Source of the DNA: Vigna angularis
Taxonomy: Eukaryota; Streptophyta; Magnoliopsida; Fabales; Fabaceae
Assembly: GCF_016808095.1 (NCBI RefSeq)
Contig: NC_068971.1
Location: 5,592,501-5,656,500 of the forward strand
Reading direction: 5' to 3'
Length of the DNA stretch: 64,000 bases
Part shown: positions 33,581-44,122 of the stretch, in pieces
Position numbering within the stretch: the first letter of the stretch is position 1
How the letters are laid out: each line of letters opens with the position of its first letter
Notes under the pieces: generated by a model
Databases searched by the model: none
Told to the model about the DNA's origin: nothing
What the model saw: only the letters and a program-made list of their open reading frames with translations
Program-made: the position numbers and the translations under genes

Positions 33581-34125
33581 AGGAAGAAATATGATTTTAG
33601 AAACATCGAGGAGAATAAGACTCAAGCCACTTGCAAACAAACAAGTGATGGTAACCAAACCTTTGTGATTGAACATTTTATGAATAAGGTTCGTATGGGT
33701 TAAAACAAGTCACTTATTAGTTCTAATAGCACTAAATTTATTTTTAATCAATTATGTTCATTCTTATGGTGTGTGTGTGTGAAAGTGATAAAAACTGTAT
33801 TATTGAGAGATTAAACTTTATAATTAAAATTCTATGTGTTGTAAGAATTTTAATTTAAACAAGTTTTTAATGATTTTCATATCTCTTAAGGGTGATATAT
33901 GATTTACAGCATACACTTGATGAACTCAAATATATGAGTGTCAAGTAGGGCCGCTTGTATGAGATATTAACATGATTTCTAGAATATTCATGAATATATG
34001 ACATGTGCATGGCCTAATAAGCGCAACACAATGATAACTTAAGATTGAAACTGTAAAATAATTCTAGAGGGCTTAATTGATCCCTCTCAATCTTCTATTT
34101 ATAAGAATAAATTGATACACAAGTA

Positions 34126-34205
34126 CATGATAAATAGGGTAACCCTAGACACAATATAATCATGATAAATAGGGTAACCCTTGACGCATTATAATGATGA
34201 TAAAA
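34126..34205. repeat. 35-bp short tandem repeat
   Basis: Copies of CATGATAAATAGGGTAACCC start at 34126 and 34161, and a degenerate third copy starts at about 34196. They lie in the non-coding part of the copia element before its 3' LTR. Confidence 0.75.
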
Positions 34206-34450
34206 TAGGATAAATATCCTAACAATAACATTAAGGATTATGGGAATGAATTGTGATTGATAAACCGCTAACTCATAAAGTGTTTTTGGTTTATATAGTT
34301 TGTTATATCAACTACATTGTATGTTAAGTTTCTCAATCTAGAGTTAGTTTATATAGTTTGCTATACCAGTTCTAATGCATTACATCTTATAAGACCTATG
34401 ATTTTATTCTTTCAAGCCTTCTTTGTTACCTTTTGCAAGATGTAGGGAAT

Positions 34451-35088
34451 TTTTATAAAACATGTATTTTATATATATTGCAAAATTCTCGTTGCCTCTT
34501 TTGTGTGGTCGAGCTCATGTTGGTTGAGCTCATACTGGCCGAGCTCATGTTGGTTGAGCTCATGTTAGACGACCTTATGTGGTCGAGCTTGTGTTGGTCG
34601 AGCTTGGGTTGGTCGAGCTTGTGTTGGTCGAGCTTGTGTTGGCCAGTGTTGTTTGTTGTCTGTTGCAACAAACTTGTTGGTCGATCCCTTCTCCCATAAG
34701 ACTCAAAAAGTTGCATTTGCAAGAAACACGAGAGTTATTGCTCACTTAGCTTGTTCCACAAAGTGCGAGATATCTTCCGGACATCATGGTCTTTAGCTGG
34801 TCTCTGAACCTCTATATATAGGGGTGTTATGCTTCCTCCAATAGCACGAAACACACTTTTGAACTCTCTCTCTCACATATCAAACCTTCCTCATGCTCTC
34901 CCTCTTACTTTTCTTTGTTTTCTCTTCTGTGATTTATAATTCCTATATTATCTTGGTATTTTACTGTTTTTAAAGTTATTGTTGTATTTTGAGAAACTTG
35001 CACAATACAATACGAGTAAGTTTTTAAGGACAATATATATACACACTTCAGGACATTTTTGTTCATTTTTTGTCAACATTTTGCAACA
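34451..35088 (+). repeat. 3' LTR of the copia element
   Basis: Begins TTTTATAAAACATG (first G mutated relative to the 5' LTR) and ends TTTTGCAACA. It contains a 15-bp minisatellite at about 34507-34645 and a TATATATAGGGG promoter-like element near 34813. Confidence 0.8.
34507..34645. repeat. 15-bp minisatellite (GTTGGTCGAGCTTGT)
   Basis: About nine tandem, partly degenerate units of a 15-bp motif. The right half is the most regular. The 5' LTR has a more degenerate and differently sized version. Confidence 0.85.
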
Positions 35089-35093
35089 AATAA

Positions 35094-35750
35094 AACAGCT
35101 ACAAAATACATATGACGCCAATCGATCCGGATAATTGAAAAGAATGTGTGAAGTGCAGTGATCGCATGCAAATTATAAAATAATTGCAACTTATGATGGA
35201 CATTTTTTGTGCGGAATGCAACATCTCGTAGACCCGTGTGATATTGCAACATAATAAGCAAAATATCAGAACAAATACAAAGCAACACAATCCTACAAAA
35301 TGGTGAACATTCACAAGACCAAAGGGGTAAGCATTTAAGCAAAAGGGATGAAGTGGAATACAATCCACAGGTTAGCATGATATAATATTATAATATGCCT
35401 TTGATCAAAATGAAGTCCTCATGTAGCCACCAATATTATTTTATGCCACATAATAACAGTCAATGACACCAACTTGAATAAGGCAGAAACAAAATCATTA
35501 GCATGGGTGGATACAAACAACCAAAAAATACATTTTACATTTGATTGGAAATTAATTCGTTATATGTCAATTACAATATAACTTTTATCAGTAGTTTGGA
35601 AGAAGATGTGCCTATTCAAGTTTTTTCATACGGGATACCATTACTTCCAAACTTAAAACTAACTAGTGAACAAATTAACAGATCCCAAACTAATATCTTC
35701 ATGGTTAAAGAATGCAGGTCATCTCTTATGCAAAACTATATATATCACTA
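35094..35750 (-). pseudogene. Inverted duplicate of bS21 intron, last exon and 3' UTR
   Basis: Read on the minus strand, this segment aligns throughout with bS21 locus positions 13826-14490. Shared blocks include GTGATATATATAGTTTTGCA, AAAGGCATATTATA, TTTGCTTAAATGCTTACC and TTTTATAATTTGCATGCGA, plus the exon-2 GGGTCTA core. The splice acceptor is destroyed (ATCACAG became ATCACAC) and the stop TGA reads CGA. No copy of bS21 exon 1 is present. Its low-coordinate end was cut by the copia insertion; a few more bases continue on the other side at about 26492-26505. Confidence 0.88.
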
Positions 35751-35751
35751 G

Positions 35752-35975
35752 GTTCAGGGTTCTAAAATTTTAACAATGGCATGAATTGCAATATTGAAAC
35801 CTTGATAAGGTTACTTTTGTCCAAATAATATTTAGGACTCCAGACTCTCAAAAGTATGAAGAGAGGCACTTGAAATTAGCTTCTAAATTAGTTCTTTTAT
35901 TATCTTCAAGGCTACAAATTCATATATGAATTATATAAACACTTAATTTGGTAGAGAAGCTCAGAGAAAATCTTA
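35752..35975 (+). repeat. Duplicated segment, copy B (partner 14511-14735)
   Basis: Direct-orientation copy of the bS21 3' flank. It abuts the inverted bS21 fragment at about 35750, so this junction is a rearrangement breakpoint. It lies just 3' of the minus-strand PPR gene. Confidence 0.8.
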
Positions 35976-36109
35976 TGAACCGTACACTATGGAACAAATT
36001 TACAAATACATAAGAACTTACAAATTTTGTGCCAAAAGTTACATGTGAGGATTCTGGATTGTTTAACATTCTATAAATCTTTCAAAAGGAAAAGATGGCG
36101 GTGTCTCTT

Positions 36110-38134
36110 TTACAAGAAAGAACTCATTTGTTCAAATCTTTGAGCTTTCTCTAGTTGACCATTGCGGGTAAGTAGTTGCACCAAAATTGCAAAGTGTTCC
36201 TTAGATGCTTCAATTTTATATTTAGGCATTAAATTGAAGATTCTACAAGCATCATCAACAAATCCAGCTCTGTCACATATAGATAGAATGGCTGCAAAAG
36301 TGAAGTGATTCGGAGAAGATCCCATATGATCAAAAAGGCTAATTGCATCGTGATACAGCTCATTATATCCATACGCCTTTATAAGAGCAGTCCATGTTAT
36401 AGAATCTTTAACGGGGACTGCATTAAACACCAACTTCGCCTTGTTAACATCTCGAAATGAGCCATACGTATTTATAAGTTCTGCAGAAACAAAAGGAACT
36501 GATGCAAAGTTCTTTTTCAAGATCTGCCCATGAATCTCCTTCCCAAGCTTTACAAGTTTTAGTTCACCACAAACACTCAACATCCTTGCTATAGCAACAG
36601 AATCAGGCCTGTACTTTGTCAATTGCATTGATCTCATCACACCAAGTGCTTCACACAGATGTCCATTTTTTATCAATGAATCAATCATGGCAGTCCACGA
36701 AATCACATTCCTTTCTTCCATATTATCAAATAATCTTCTAGAATACTCAACAACACCACACTTAGAGTACATCATCATCAATTGAGAAGTTATAGACACA
36801 TTAGGCAGAAACCAACGTTTCAAAGCATAAACATGAATTTGCCTCCCTTGTTCCAGAGCCCTCAATTGTGCACAGACTGGAAGAACAGTCGCAATCGTCA
36901 CCACATCAGGCTTGAATCCTTCTTGCTGCATCCAAATGGTGGACCTCAATGCCTGCTCAAGTTTTCCATTCACAGCATACCCCGCCATCAGAGCCGTCCA
37001 ACAAACCACATTCCTCTCCTTGGAACCATAAAAAACCCGTCTTGCCGAAATCATATCCCCACACTTGCAATACATATCAATCAAAGCAGACTGAATCGGC
37101 ACCTGCTTAGAGTAAGATTTCGTTTTCAAAACATAAGCATGAAACTCCTGACCCAACCTCCTTGCACAAACCTCCCCAACCACAGGAACCGCAATTGCAA
37201 TCACAACCGAATTCGGCTTCACTCCCTCCTTCACCATCCACCTCACGTACTCCAACACCTCCCTCTGCATTCTATTGTGTGCAAACCCAGCAAGCATCGC
37301 CCCCCACGCGACAATATCCCTGTCAGGAATTTCCTCAAACACACGGCAAGCAAGCCTAACCTTCCCACACTTGAAGTACATATCAATCAAACTGGTTCTA
37401 AGAATGTAGTTATCAAAAAATCCATTCTTAATCAAAAGCGCATGAGTCTTCAAGCCTTCCGAAAACGCCGATGCGCCGGCGAAGCTCTTGATCACATTGG
37501 AGAAACTGTACACATTCAGCTGAACCCCCAATGCCCTCATCTCTGCATAAGTCTTAAGCAACTCAATGTACTGCCTTTCCCCAGAAACCACAGTCCCTCT
37601 GAGCAAAGCGTTCCAGGGGTAGACACTCTCACAGGGCAATCCATCAAACAGTTTACGCGCCTCTTCCGACGACCCACATGAGGTGTACATTTGAACCAAC
37701 TTTGTCCGCAAGAAAACGTTGTTTTCGAGTCCATTGATTCTGATATGGATGTGAACTTCCCTCCCTTGTGACAATGACTTGGTACGTATGCACGCGGCGA
37801 TGACAGAAGAGAAAGTTGTGGCATCCACGGGAATGCCACGTTGGTCCACGTAGTCCAAGATGGTCAGAGCTTCCTTGAGCTTGTTCTCGCGAGCGAAACG
37901 CTTTATGTCTTTATAGATGAAGATTGGGTTTTTGTTGTGGAGAGGTAAGGAACACGGAAACGCGTCCTTTTCTGTGAACGGTTTTACCTTCTTGGTCCTG
38001 TGCTTTCTGGGAGTGGTGAATCTGGCAGGTCTCCTTTGGTGGGTTTTGGACGCTGTAAAGCTGAAGACTTTGAAAATGTTGGGTGTTGAGTTTTGAGGGA
38101 AACCCAGAGAGAGAGATGACACAGAGTTTTCCAT
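36110..38134 (-). CDS. Pentatricopeptide repeat protein, chloroplast (At1g71460-like)
   Basis: Intronless 674-aa ORF starting at ATG 38134. PPR proteins bind organellar RNA sequence-specifically for editing, splicing or stabilisation. Residues 1-60 are Ser/Thr/Arg-rich and basic, as in a chloroplast transit peptide. Then come PLS-type repeats of 31-36 residues with clear signatures (TFSSVIAACIRTKSLSQGRE, TKLVQMYTSCGSSEEARKLF, LIDMYFKCGKVRLACRVF, LIDMYCKCGDMISARRVFYG, MMYSKCGVVEYSRRLFDNM). The protein ends after the repeats without an obvious E/DYW tail. The N-terminal segment KPFTEKDAFPCSLPLHNKNP and overall length match Arabidopsis At1g71460 as I remember it. The frame is intact and no lesion is visible. 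Confidence 0.92.
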   Translation of the reverse strand: MENSVSSLSLGFPQNSTPNIFKVFSFTASKTHQRRPARFTTPRKHRTKKVKPFTEKDAFPCSLPLHNKNPIFIYKDIKRFARENKLKEALTILDYVDQRGIPVDATTFSSVIAACIRTKSLSQGREVHIHIRINGLENNVFLRTKLVQMYTSCGSSEEARKLFDGLPCESVYPWNALLRGTVVSGERQYIELLKTYAEMRALGVQLNVYSFSNVIKSFAGASAFSEGLKTHALLIKNGFFDNYILRTSLIDMYFKCGKVRLACRVFEEIPDRDIVAWGAMLAGFAHNRMQREVLEYVRWMVKEGVKPNSVVIAIAVPVVGEVCARRLGQEFHAYVLKTKSYSKQVPIQSALIDMYCKCGDMISARRVFYGSKERNVVCWTALMAGYAVNGKLEQALRSTIWMQQEGFKPDVVTIATVLPVCAQLRALEQGRQIHVYALKRWFLPNVSITSQLMMMYSKCGVVEYSRRLFDNMEERNVISWTAMIDSLIKNGHLCEALGVMRSMQLTKYRPDSVAIARMLSVCGELKLVKLGKEIHGQILKKNFASVPFVSAELINTYGSFRDVNKAKLVFNAVPVKDSITWTALIKAYGYNELYHDAISLFDHMGSSPNHFTFAAILSICDRAGFVDDACRIFNLMPKYKIEASKEHFAILVQLLTRNGQLEKAQRFEQMSSFL

Positions 38135-40160
38135 GGCTAACTCTTAACTAACAAAGGATTTCTTTTCTGCTGCATGACTTTTAGCAGAACACTAGATGTC
38201 AGATATTTTTTCTGATGCATGTCTTTTAGCATAACATTATCAAACTGCTATTTTTTTTTTATTCAGTTTCAAAATTAAAGAAAAATTAAAATATTCTTCA
38301 TAGCCTAAGTTAGTTAAAATCATCTTTTATACAAACTAATATGAGAGAAGTTCAAAATTACTTTATATAAATTAATTTTAATTTATAAAAGAATGTTATG
38401 TCTCTTATTTTCTTCTCCCATATGTTTGGAAACATTCGCAACATTACTCCAATTACTTCAACCACCAATAAAACAATACAACTTAATCAACATTTTGATA
38501 TTTTTATAAATAAGATAGAATGTATTTTTTTTAATGAACGTGATAAGGTGAAAGCAAGACATACACAAAGGAAAAAATACTTTTTATTATTATTACAAAG
38601 TTATATTAACCAAACCATTTCATTTTATTTATTTTTTGTAACATTTTACGTTGTACACACAAAATGTAAACTCAATGAAGGAATTTTGAGGATTATATTA
38701 TAGTATTATTATCATTGAATGTTCAATTCGTGGCTAAATTCATTCAACGGTCTTATGCATTAAATATTCAACATTTGTAAGTTCATAGAAGGTCCCCAAT
38801 TTTGACTTCAATTAGTCGCTTGCCAAATATTTTACTAGCTGTCCTAACCTAAGCACTTAAACAAAAAAAAACACTACATATTTTTATTGCATTAAAATAA
38901 TATAATTCCCAGAAATTTTCATATTTTTATTATATTAAAATAATACAGTTCCAAAAGATATGTAATTTTATAAATATAAGTTTTTTATAGTAATTACTTT
39001 TAAATAAAAAAAATTATATAATTATTTTTGTAAGTTGACAAATGATACCAGTTTATTATGTAAAATTGGTTTTTGTAATTTTAATTGTATTTATTTAGAT
39101 AAAAACACTAAAATAATATAGTTTATTTTTAAAATTATTAAAATATAATAAATTAAAAAATTACGAAAGTGAATAAATTGTTCTATGATTTTAATATAAA
39201 AAAATTGTATAAAGATAACACGATTTTGGTAAAAGTATATTTTAAGTTAAAATCATATTAAATCGCAACAACTTTAGTATAATATATTTTAAACTAAAAT
39301 CGTATTAAGTTGATATAACTTTAGTTTAATATTTATAAAAATTGTGTTAAATTAACACAATTTCAATTTAAAATATTTTATAATGAAGGAGTGTAAATTT
39401 AACATACTTCAATTTTAAAAATGTTTTAAACTAAAGTCACGGTATATTGACATAACTTTTTCGCAATAAAATTGTCAGTTTAATATAATTTCTTTATTTT
39501 TGTAATTTTTTTAAAATATGTTTTATTTTTGTAATTATCATAAGTTAGACGTATGAAGATAGAAGGAGTCTTCCATCTACATTTAAGTTTTGCTATTATT
39601 AGCCCAATGCACACTCTGCATTAACTTTCTTCGCTTCCCTTTGTTCCCTTTTGACACGCAAACAACTTCAGCTGAAAGATACTATACTTTGTATTAAAGT
39701 AATCTACAAACTTATCTGAAGGACTTTTAAAAAATTTCCAAATCTTGAGACTAATCCAATCACAAACAAACAGTTTTGATCTTTCTCCGTTACCAATACT
39801 AGAGAAATTGTGATGCCAATGTTGATATATATCTACAAGTCTAGAACTAGGTAATTAAAAATTAACCAATAACTACAGAGTTTTATGGTGAAGTTTGTAT
39901 TCTGTGGGTAATGGTTGACAGGTTCTCAGTGCGCAAATTATTTTCAAAGTCTTCTTCTAGTCAACCAGCTATTCTGAGAGCAATTTCTTTGAATCTGTTA
40001 TTTACATATTCTATATATGCATCAAGTTGGTCCAGATTAAACTCAGAGAAAATTATATACGAGTCTATATCCTCCTTACTATCTTACTAGTTTTCTTTGA
40101 GACGTTTTTTGAGTAATCTTTTTCATATTATTTGTTCTTCCAACTTTCACTTCAAGTTTC
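38135..40160. other. Intergenic DNA between PPR and PRA1 genes
   Basis: Shared upstream region of the divergent PPR (minus) and PRA1 (plus) genes. It is extremely AT-rich from 38,260 to 39,540. Between 39,230 and 39,480 a degenerate roughly 45-60-bp phrase (AAAATCGTATTAA...CAACTTTAGTTTAATAT) recurs four to five times. A CTATATATGC element near 40,010 is a possible TATA box for the PRA1 gene. Confidence 0.5.
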
Positions 40161-40754
40161 ATGGCAAACTATGGAGCCAAACAGAGAATTCCTTCCTCTC
40201 CACCACCACCATCATCCACTGACCCTAATGAACGAGAACCAAAAGGGTCTCAAGAAATTTTCTATGCCAACTTCAGAGTCTACTGCCCCATCAACATACC
40301 ACCAACATCAGAAGCTGCAGGAGTCCGAATCATGAGAAACATAGGGAGTTTTGGCTTGTACTACACACTCTTTGTGTGGATCATACTCTTCATAACCCTC
40401 ATCCCTAGCCGTAAGGTGTCCTTGATTCTGTTGGTGATCATGACCTATGTGACAACCATTTACTGTTTAATTCTGAGGGCGTTTCCAAACTCTGTTGTGC
40501 TTCACAGAATCATAGATAAAAGGGTTGTGTTGACTTTGCTGGCTGTTGCAACTGCAGTGCAGCTGATTTTGACAGAGGCAGGTATTCATCTTGCAGTGAC
40601 TTTGGCCAGTAGTGCGCCCTTACTTTTGGTTCATGCTGTTTTGTGGGCTAGTTTTGATGCCTTTGAGGTTGAGACTGCTTCTGCTAAAGGAGAACTGGTT
40701 CCTCTCACTGGCCATGATGAAAGTGTTGCTGAGAATAATTCTGATGCTGTTTAA
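40161..40754 (+). CDS. PRA1 family protein, copy 1
   Basis: Intronless, 197 aa. PRA1 (prenylated Rab acceptor) proteins are small membrane proteins of ER, Golgi and endosomes that interact with prenylated Rab GTPases in vesicle traffic. The N-terminus MANYGAKQR and Ser/Pro-rich stretch resemble plant PRA1.F-type starts. Hydrophobic segments lie at about residues 69-112 and 122-165, separated by LRAFPNSVVLHRIIDKRVVL, which matches the PRA1 'R...IDDR.VL' signature. The C-terminus is acidic. It is paralogous to the convergent gene at 46294-46890. In PRA1.F types a longer linker precedes the first membrane segment, so this pair may form a distinct subgroup. Confidence 0.85.
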   Translation: MANYGAKQRIPSSPPPPSSTDPNEREPKGSQEIFYANFRVYCPINIPPTSEAAGVRIMRNIGSFGLYYTLFVWIILFITLIPSRKVSLILLVIMTYVTTIYCLILRAFPNSVVLHRIIDKRVVLTLLAVATAVQLILTEAGIHLAVTLASSAPLLLVHAVLWASFDAFEVETASAKGELVPLTGHDESVAENNSDAV

Positions 40755-41838
40755 ATTTTTGTGGCCTCAGTCTTCACTATCTTTATTTAGTGTTGTTTAC
40801 ATAAACATGATGGATGATTTTATTTTTATTTTTTAGAAGAAAAGCATTGTTATACTTCAAATAATATTGCAAAAAATAAATTAAGTACGTATGGATGTAA
40901 TAAAAGTAGGCAAATGGATCCATATGCCCCAAAGTCCAATGGATTGTTATGTACCATTCAATGATAATTAATGCATCTTTTCAAAATTTCAGTTCTAAAT
41001 AAATCATCTTAAATTCCAACTGTGGGAGTGAGATGTTTTGGAGTTTTGGGATGGCGAATTTATTATACACTTATATGTACCACACATCTATGTCAACTAA
41101 TATTTAGAAAAATTAAGTTTTATTAATTTTTACTACATCTTAATTATTATACAATAATTTTTGTATTTAATTTAACTACTTTTTATTAATCTCATATTAT
41201 GACTAAGATTATTCTTAAAAAGTAAATTTTAACTTAATTCAACTTTATAAAATCAGTTTGTATTAATTTATATATTGTAAATTTATTTTATTTTAGTTCA
41301 TATAAGATCTTTAACATTTTCTCACAGTGAAATATATACATATTAAATTTGAAACTAGATACTAATGATGATTTTATAGCAACATGATAACAGTGACGTA
41401 ATAGACCTCATAGCAAATTTCATTAGGATACATTTCGGATAGCCCTGATAGCATCTTAAGTGAGGTTTATATACCTTATATATTGTAAAGTATTCTTAAC
41501 TTTAGATGATGTGCTGTCTCAAACAATTACAACTTAGAATTTTCCCTTGGTTTGTTTTTAGAGGACATAAAAAAATTCGAATGGTTGCAAATCACCAGCT
41601 CGTTGGAGAACATTGTTTTCAAACAATCAACAAAGTCATGTCGAAATTTTCATCATTCAAACCATAAAGATAATCACCAGCTATACACAATGGAGAACCC
41701 TATTTTCTATCTTAACCGTGTGACAAATTCATCCTATTACAAATGAGATTAGTCTTTCACCAAAAACTATGGCAGGAAAATTATTCAAATACCAAAAAAT
41801 TCACCATAACACAACACTGCAAACACACCAAGAACTCA
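40755..41838. other. Intergenic DNA
   Basis: AT-rich with no gene recognised. The first 100-150 bp are probably the 3' UTR of the PRA1 gene and the last 100 bp that of the convergent unknown gene. Confidence 0.5.
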
Positions 41839-44122
41839 TCACTTTGCTCCTCCATCTTGTTTTTTGCATCTCCAGGAAGCAAAAAGCACAAGCAAGAGCA
41901 GAACAAGAAGGATCAAAACAAAACCAAGAACCCCTAAACATGAAAACAAGATGCCACTCAATCTAAACGTGCCACAAGCGACATTAAATCCTGATGCTAT
42001 AGCAACCAACACAGATAAAGAGTACAGAAGAGCAATGCACAGCATAGAGATAATAGGCATTCTAAAAGCCAAAGACCAAACCACCACTATTGTGTACACA
42101 AAACTCACTATGAACATTCCACTCCATATTATGGCCGGTAAGAACCCAGTTGAGGCTTGCCACAGACTTAAAATTGGTGTCTTTGAGATGTTTGTTGAGC
42201 TTGTTAAGGATTGGGATATATTCTGAAAAGGGTTACCCAAACCAGATAAAAGTGCTACTTGAACTCCATACAACTTCACTGCTAGTGCAGCACGATGTTC
42301 TTGTGGACAAATTATCTGTGTTGAGCAGAACTGTATGAATTCTTTGCACATGGAAGCACTAATGTAAGAATCATTTTCTGTCAATCCTAGGCCTCCACGC
42401 TGTGAAGTTTTGCTTGTGTTTTTTATGTTTATCACATGGGAAGAGGAAGAAGATAAAGCACATTTCTTGTTTATCTGTCCATAGAAGAAAGAATCAGTCA
42501 AATAAATTACTATGATTCTCACTGATGTTTATTCCGATACAATCAAAATTCTCATGTCACTTTGTGTGTCTCTAAAAGTAAATTCTTTATCCTTTATTTT
42601 CTTAACATGGCTTTTTAAAATAAAAGTGTGATAAAATTATCAAATACTAAAGTGCATAATGTTTGTAATGTGATAATCTTAATATCATTATAGTGGAATT
42701 CAGAATAGTACTGATTTCAATTAAATTTGAATATGATTTATCAATTCTTTTCCAGAGGAAAAAAACTATTCTGGGAATTCAAGATTTATAGGTATTGGAA
42801 ATGTCCAACCTTAATTAATACTAAGGTACCTTTTTTTTTCTAGATTGAACAAGCAAATTAATCAGATAACTAACATTGTCAATGTAGTTGCGTTTCTTTC
42901 TCTGGTTTTTGGTGAGTGTGTACGTAGAGTCGTTGTTGTTAGGCTTTTGAATTGACTTTTCAAGCTGCTTTTGGCCCTTTTCCTGGTCGCTTTCTGTGAT
43001 CCACTCTTCTTCATCTTCCTCCTCAATAATACAGGCTTTATTGTTAGGCAATATTTTATCATGCTGCATTGCATTTGGAGTAAAAATCATATATACAATT
43101 TAATGATCTCAGCATCCCTTCAAAGTTCTATATGTAATTCAAAAGGGTACTAAAATGAAATTATGGTGGTGATCTTACCTCATAATATATGGCAGTTCTC
43201 AAGTACGCTATTGTTCTCAGTAACTCCTTATTTGTAGGGTACTTTTCATGCAAACACAATGTATATATATGTTAGAATGGAGGGAGGGGGAAGAAAAACA
43301 AAGAAAACACACAAAACAGAGATGACCATAATGATAAACTTGATAAGAAGGAAGAAAATATCAGGGTAAGAACTGTTTAGACCTTTTAATATTTTGGCAA
43401 AAATGGTCAAACTGATACTCTGATACTAGTTTTGTTATAAATCAATGAACTTGTCTGCTAATTTTAGTGTCATAAGTTTCACTGAAGAGAGACCAAGTTC
43501 ATCTTTTATGATAAATATATGATCAATCAAGTCACATTTTTTTAAGATCTATGAACTTAATGAATTTTGAACCAAATTTGAAAAATAAAAAAACTCATTT
43601 AACCTACAAGATTGAATACATGCTTGATTAAAGTTAAAAGAACAAAGTACTTTTATTACAGAAACAACAATTCTTTTCTTCTTCTATTCATACATTAGAA
43701 TGCACAATTCGATCTCAAATTTCATTATGTAACTTCAGATCAAACATATTCTAACACTTCCAAACCTCAATTTGTTTCTCTGGAATTCTTCCTGCAGACC
43801 CTCGACGCGATTTCCTGTATATGATTGGATTTGGTTGTCTTGCCTTTGTTGTAATTTCGAAATTTGCAACACAAAAAGATCAGTTAAAGCAAATAAGAGA
43901 GTCAAGTTTTAATAAGAAATGCTCATAGAAAATATTAACTGCATAACTTGCAGAAAGCACAAGGCTACTTTTGTGTACAAAATTAAGTCCGATTCAACTC
44001 TGAGAGAAAGCAAGGTGTACATAATAACTTACAGGTTTTCTTGGAAGCAAGAAGTTCTTGTTTACACTGTTCTCTCTGACATGTTCAGGAACTGAAGAAA
44101 TACTCAAAGAATCCATGATCAT
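41839..44122 (-). CDS. Five-exon gene of unknown function, C-terminal membrane domain
   Basis: Reconstructed from splice signals on the minus strand: exons 44122-44033, 43843-43766, 43241-43179, 43063-42875 and 42474-41839, all joined in phase 0 at GT-AG sites (GTAAGT, GTTTGG, GTAAGA, GTTAGT donors), giving 351 aa. I do not recognise the family. Exon 1 begins MIMDSLSISS. Exon 2 is basic (RKSRRGSAGRIPEKQIE). Exon 3 reads YPTNKELLRTIAYLRTAIYY. Exon 4 is acidic then basic (EEEDEEEWITES; NQRKKRN). Exon 5 has a Ser-rich part, a Cys-containing stretch (CKEFIQFCSTQIICPQEH), then three strong membrane segments at about residues 251-273, 279-303 and 311-340 and a short KKQDGGAK tail. The consistent phase supports one gene. 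A start at 44116 (MDSL) is equally possible. Confidence 0.6.

Larger units (their letters stand above)
26506..35088 (+). mobile_element. Degenerate Ty1/copia element, interrupted by a 2.5-kb LTR
   Basis: Two related LTRs (26506-27232 and 34451-35088) enclose fragments of a copia polyprotein in the correct plus-strand order: gag, CCHC knuckle, pre-integrase (WHARLEHMNSSYI), integrase, RT and RNase H (ending ..IIAKSIMESEFAALKMACSE). All are riddled with stops and frameshifts. A 2523-bp LTR has inserted in the integrase and a 227-bp tandem duplication sits in RT. LTR divergence is considerable, so the insertion is old. The flanking 5-mers (ATATA and AATAA) no longer match exactly. Confidence 0.85.

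Noticed and set aside
36782..37681. 299-aa plus-strand ORF
   Set aside because: It lies wholly antisense to the intact PPR gene, has PPR-codon-derived composition (His/Pro/Asn-rich) and no family signature.
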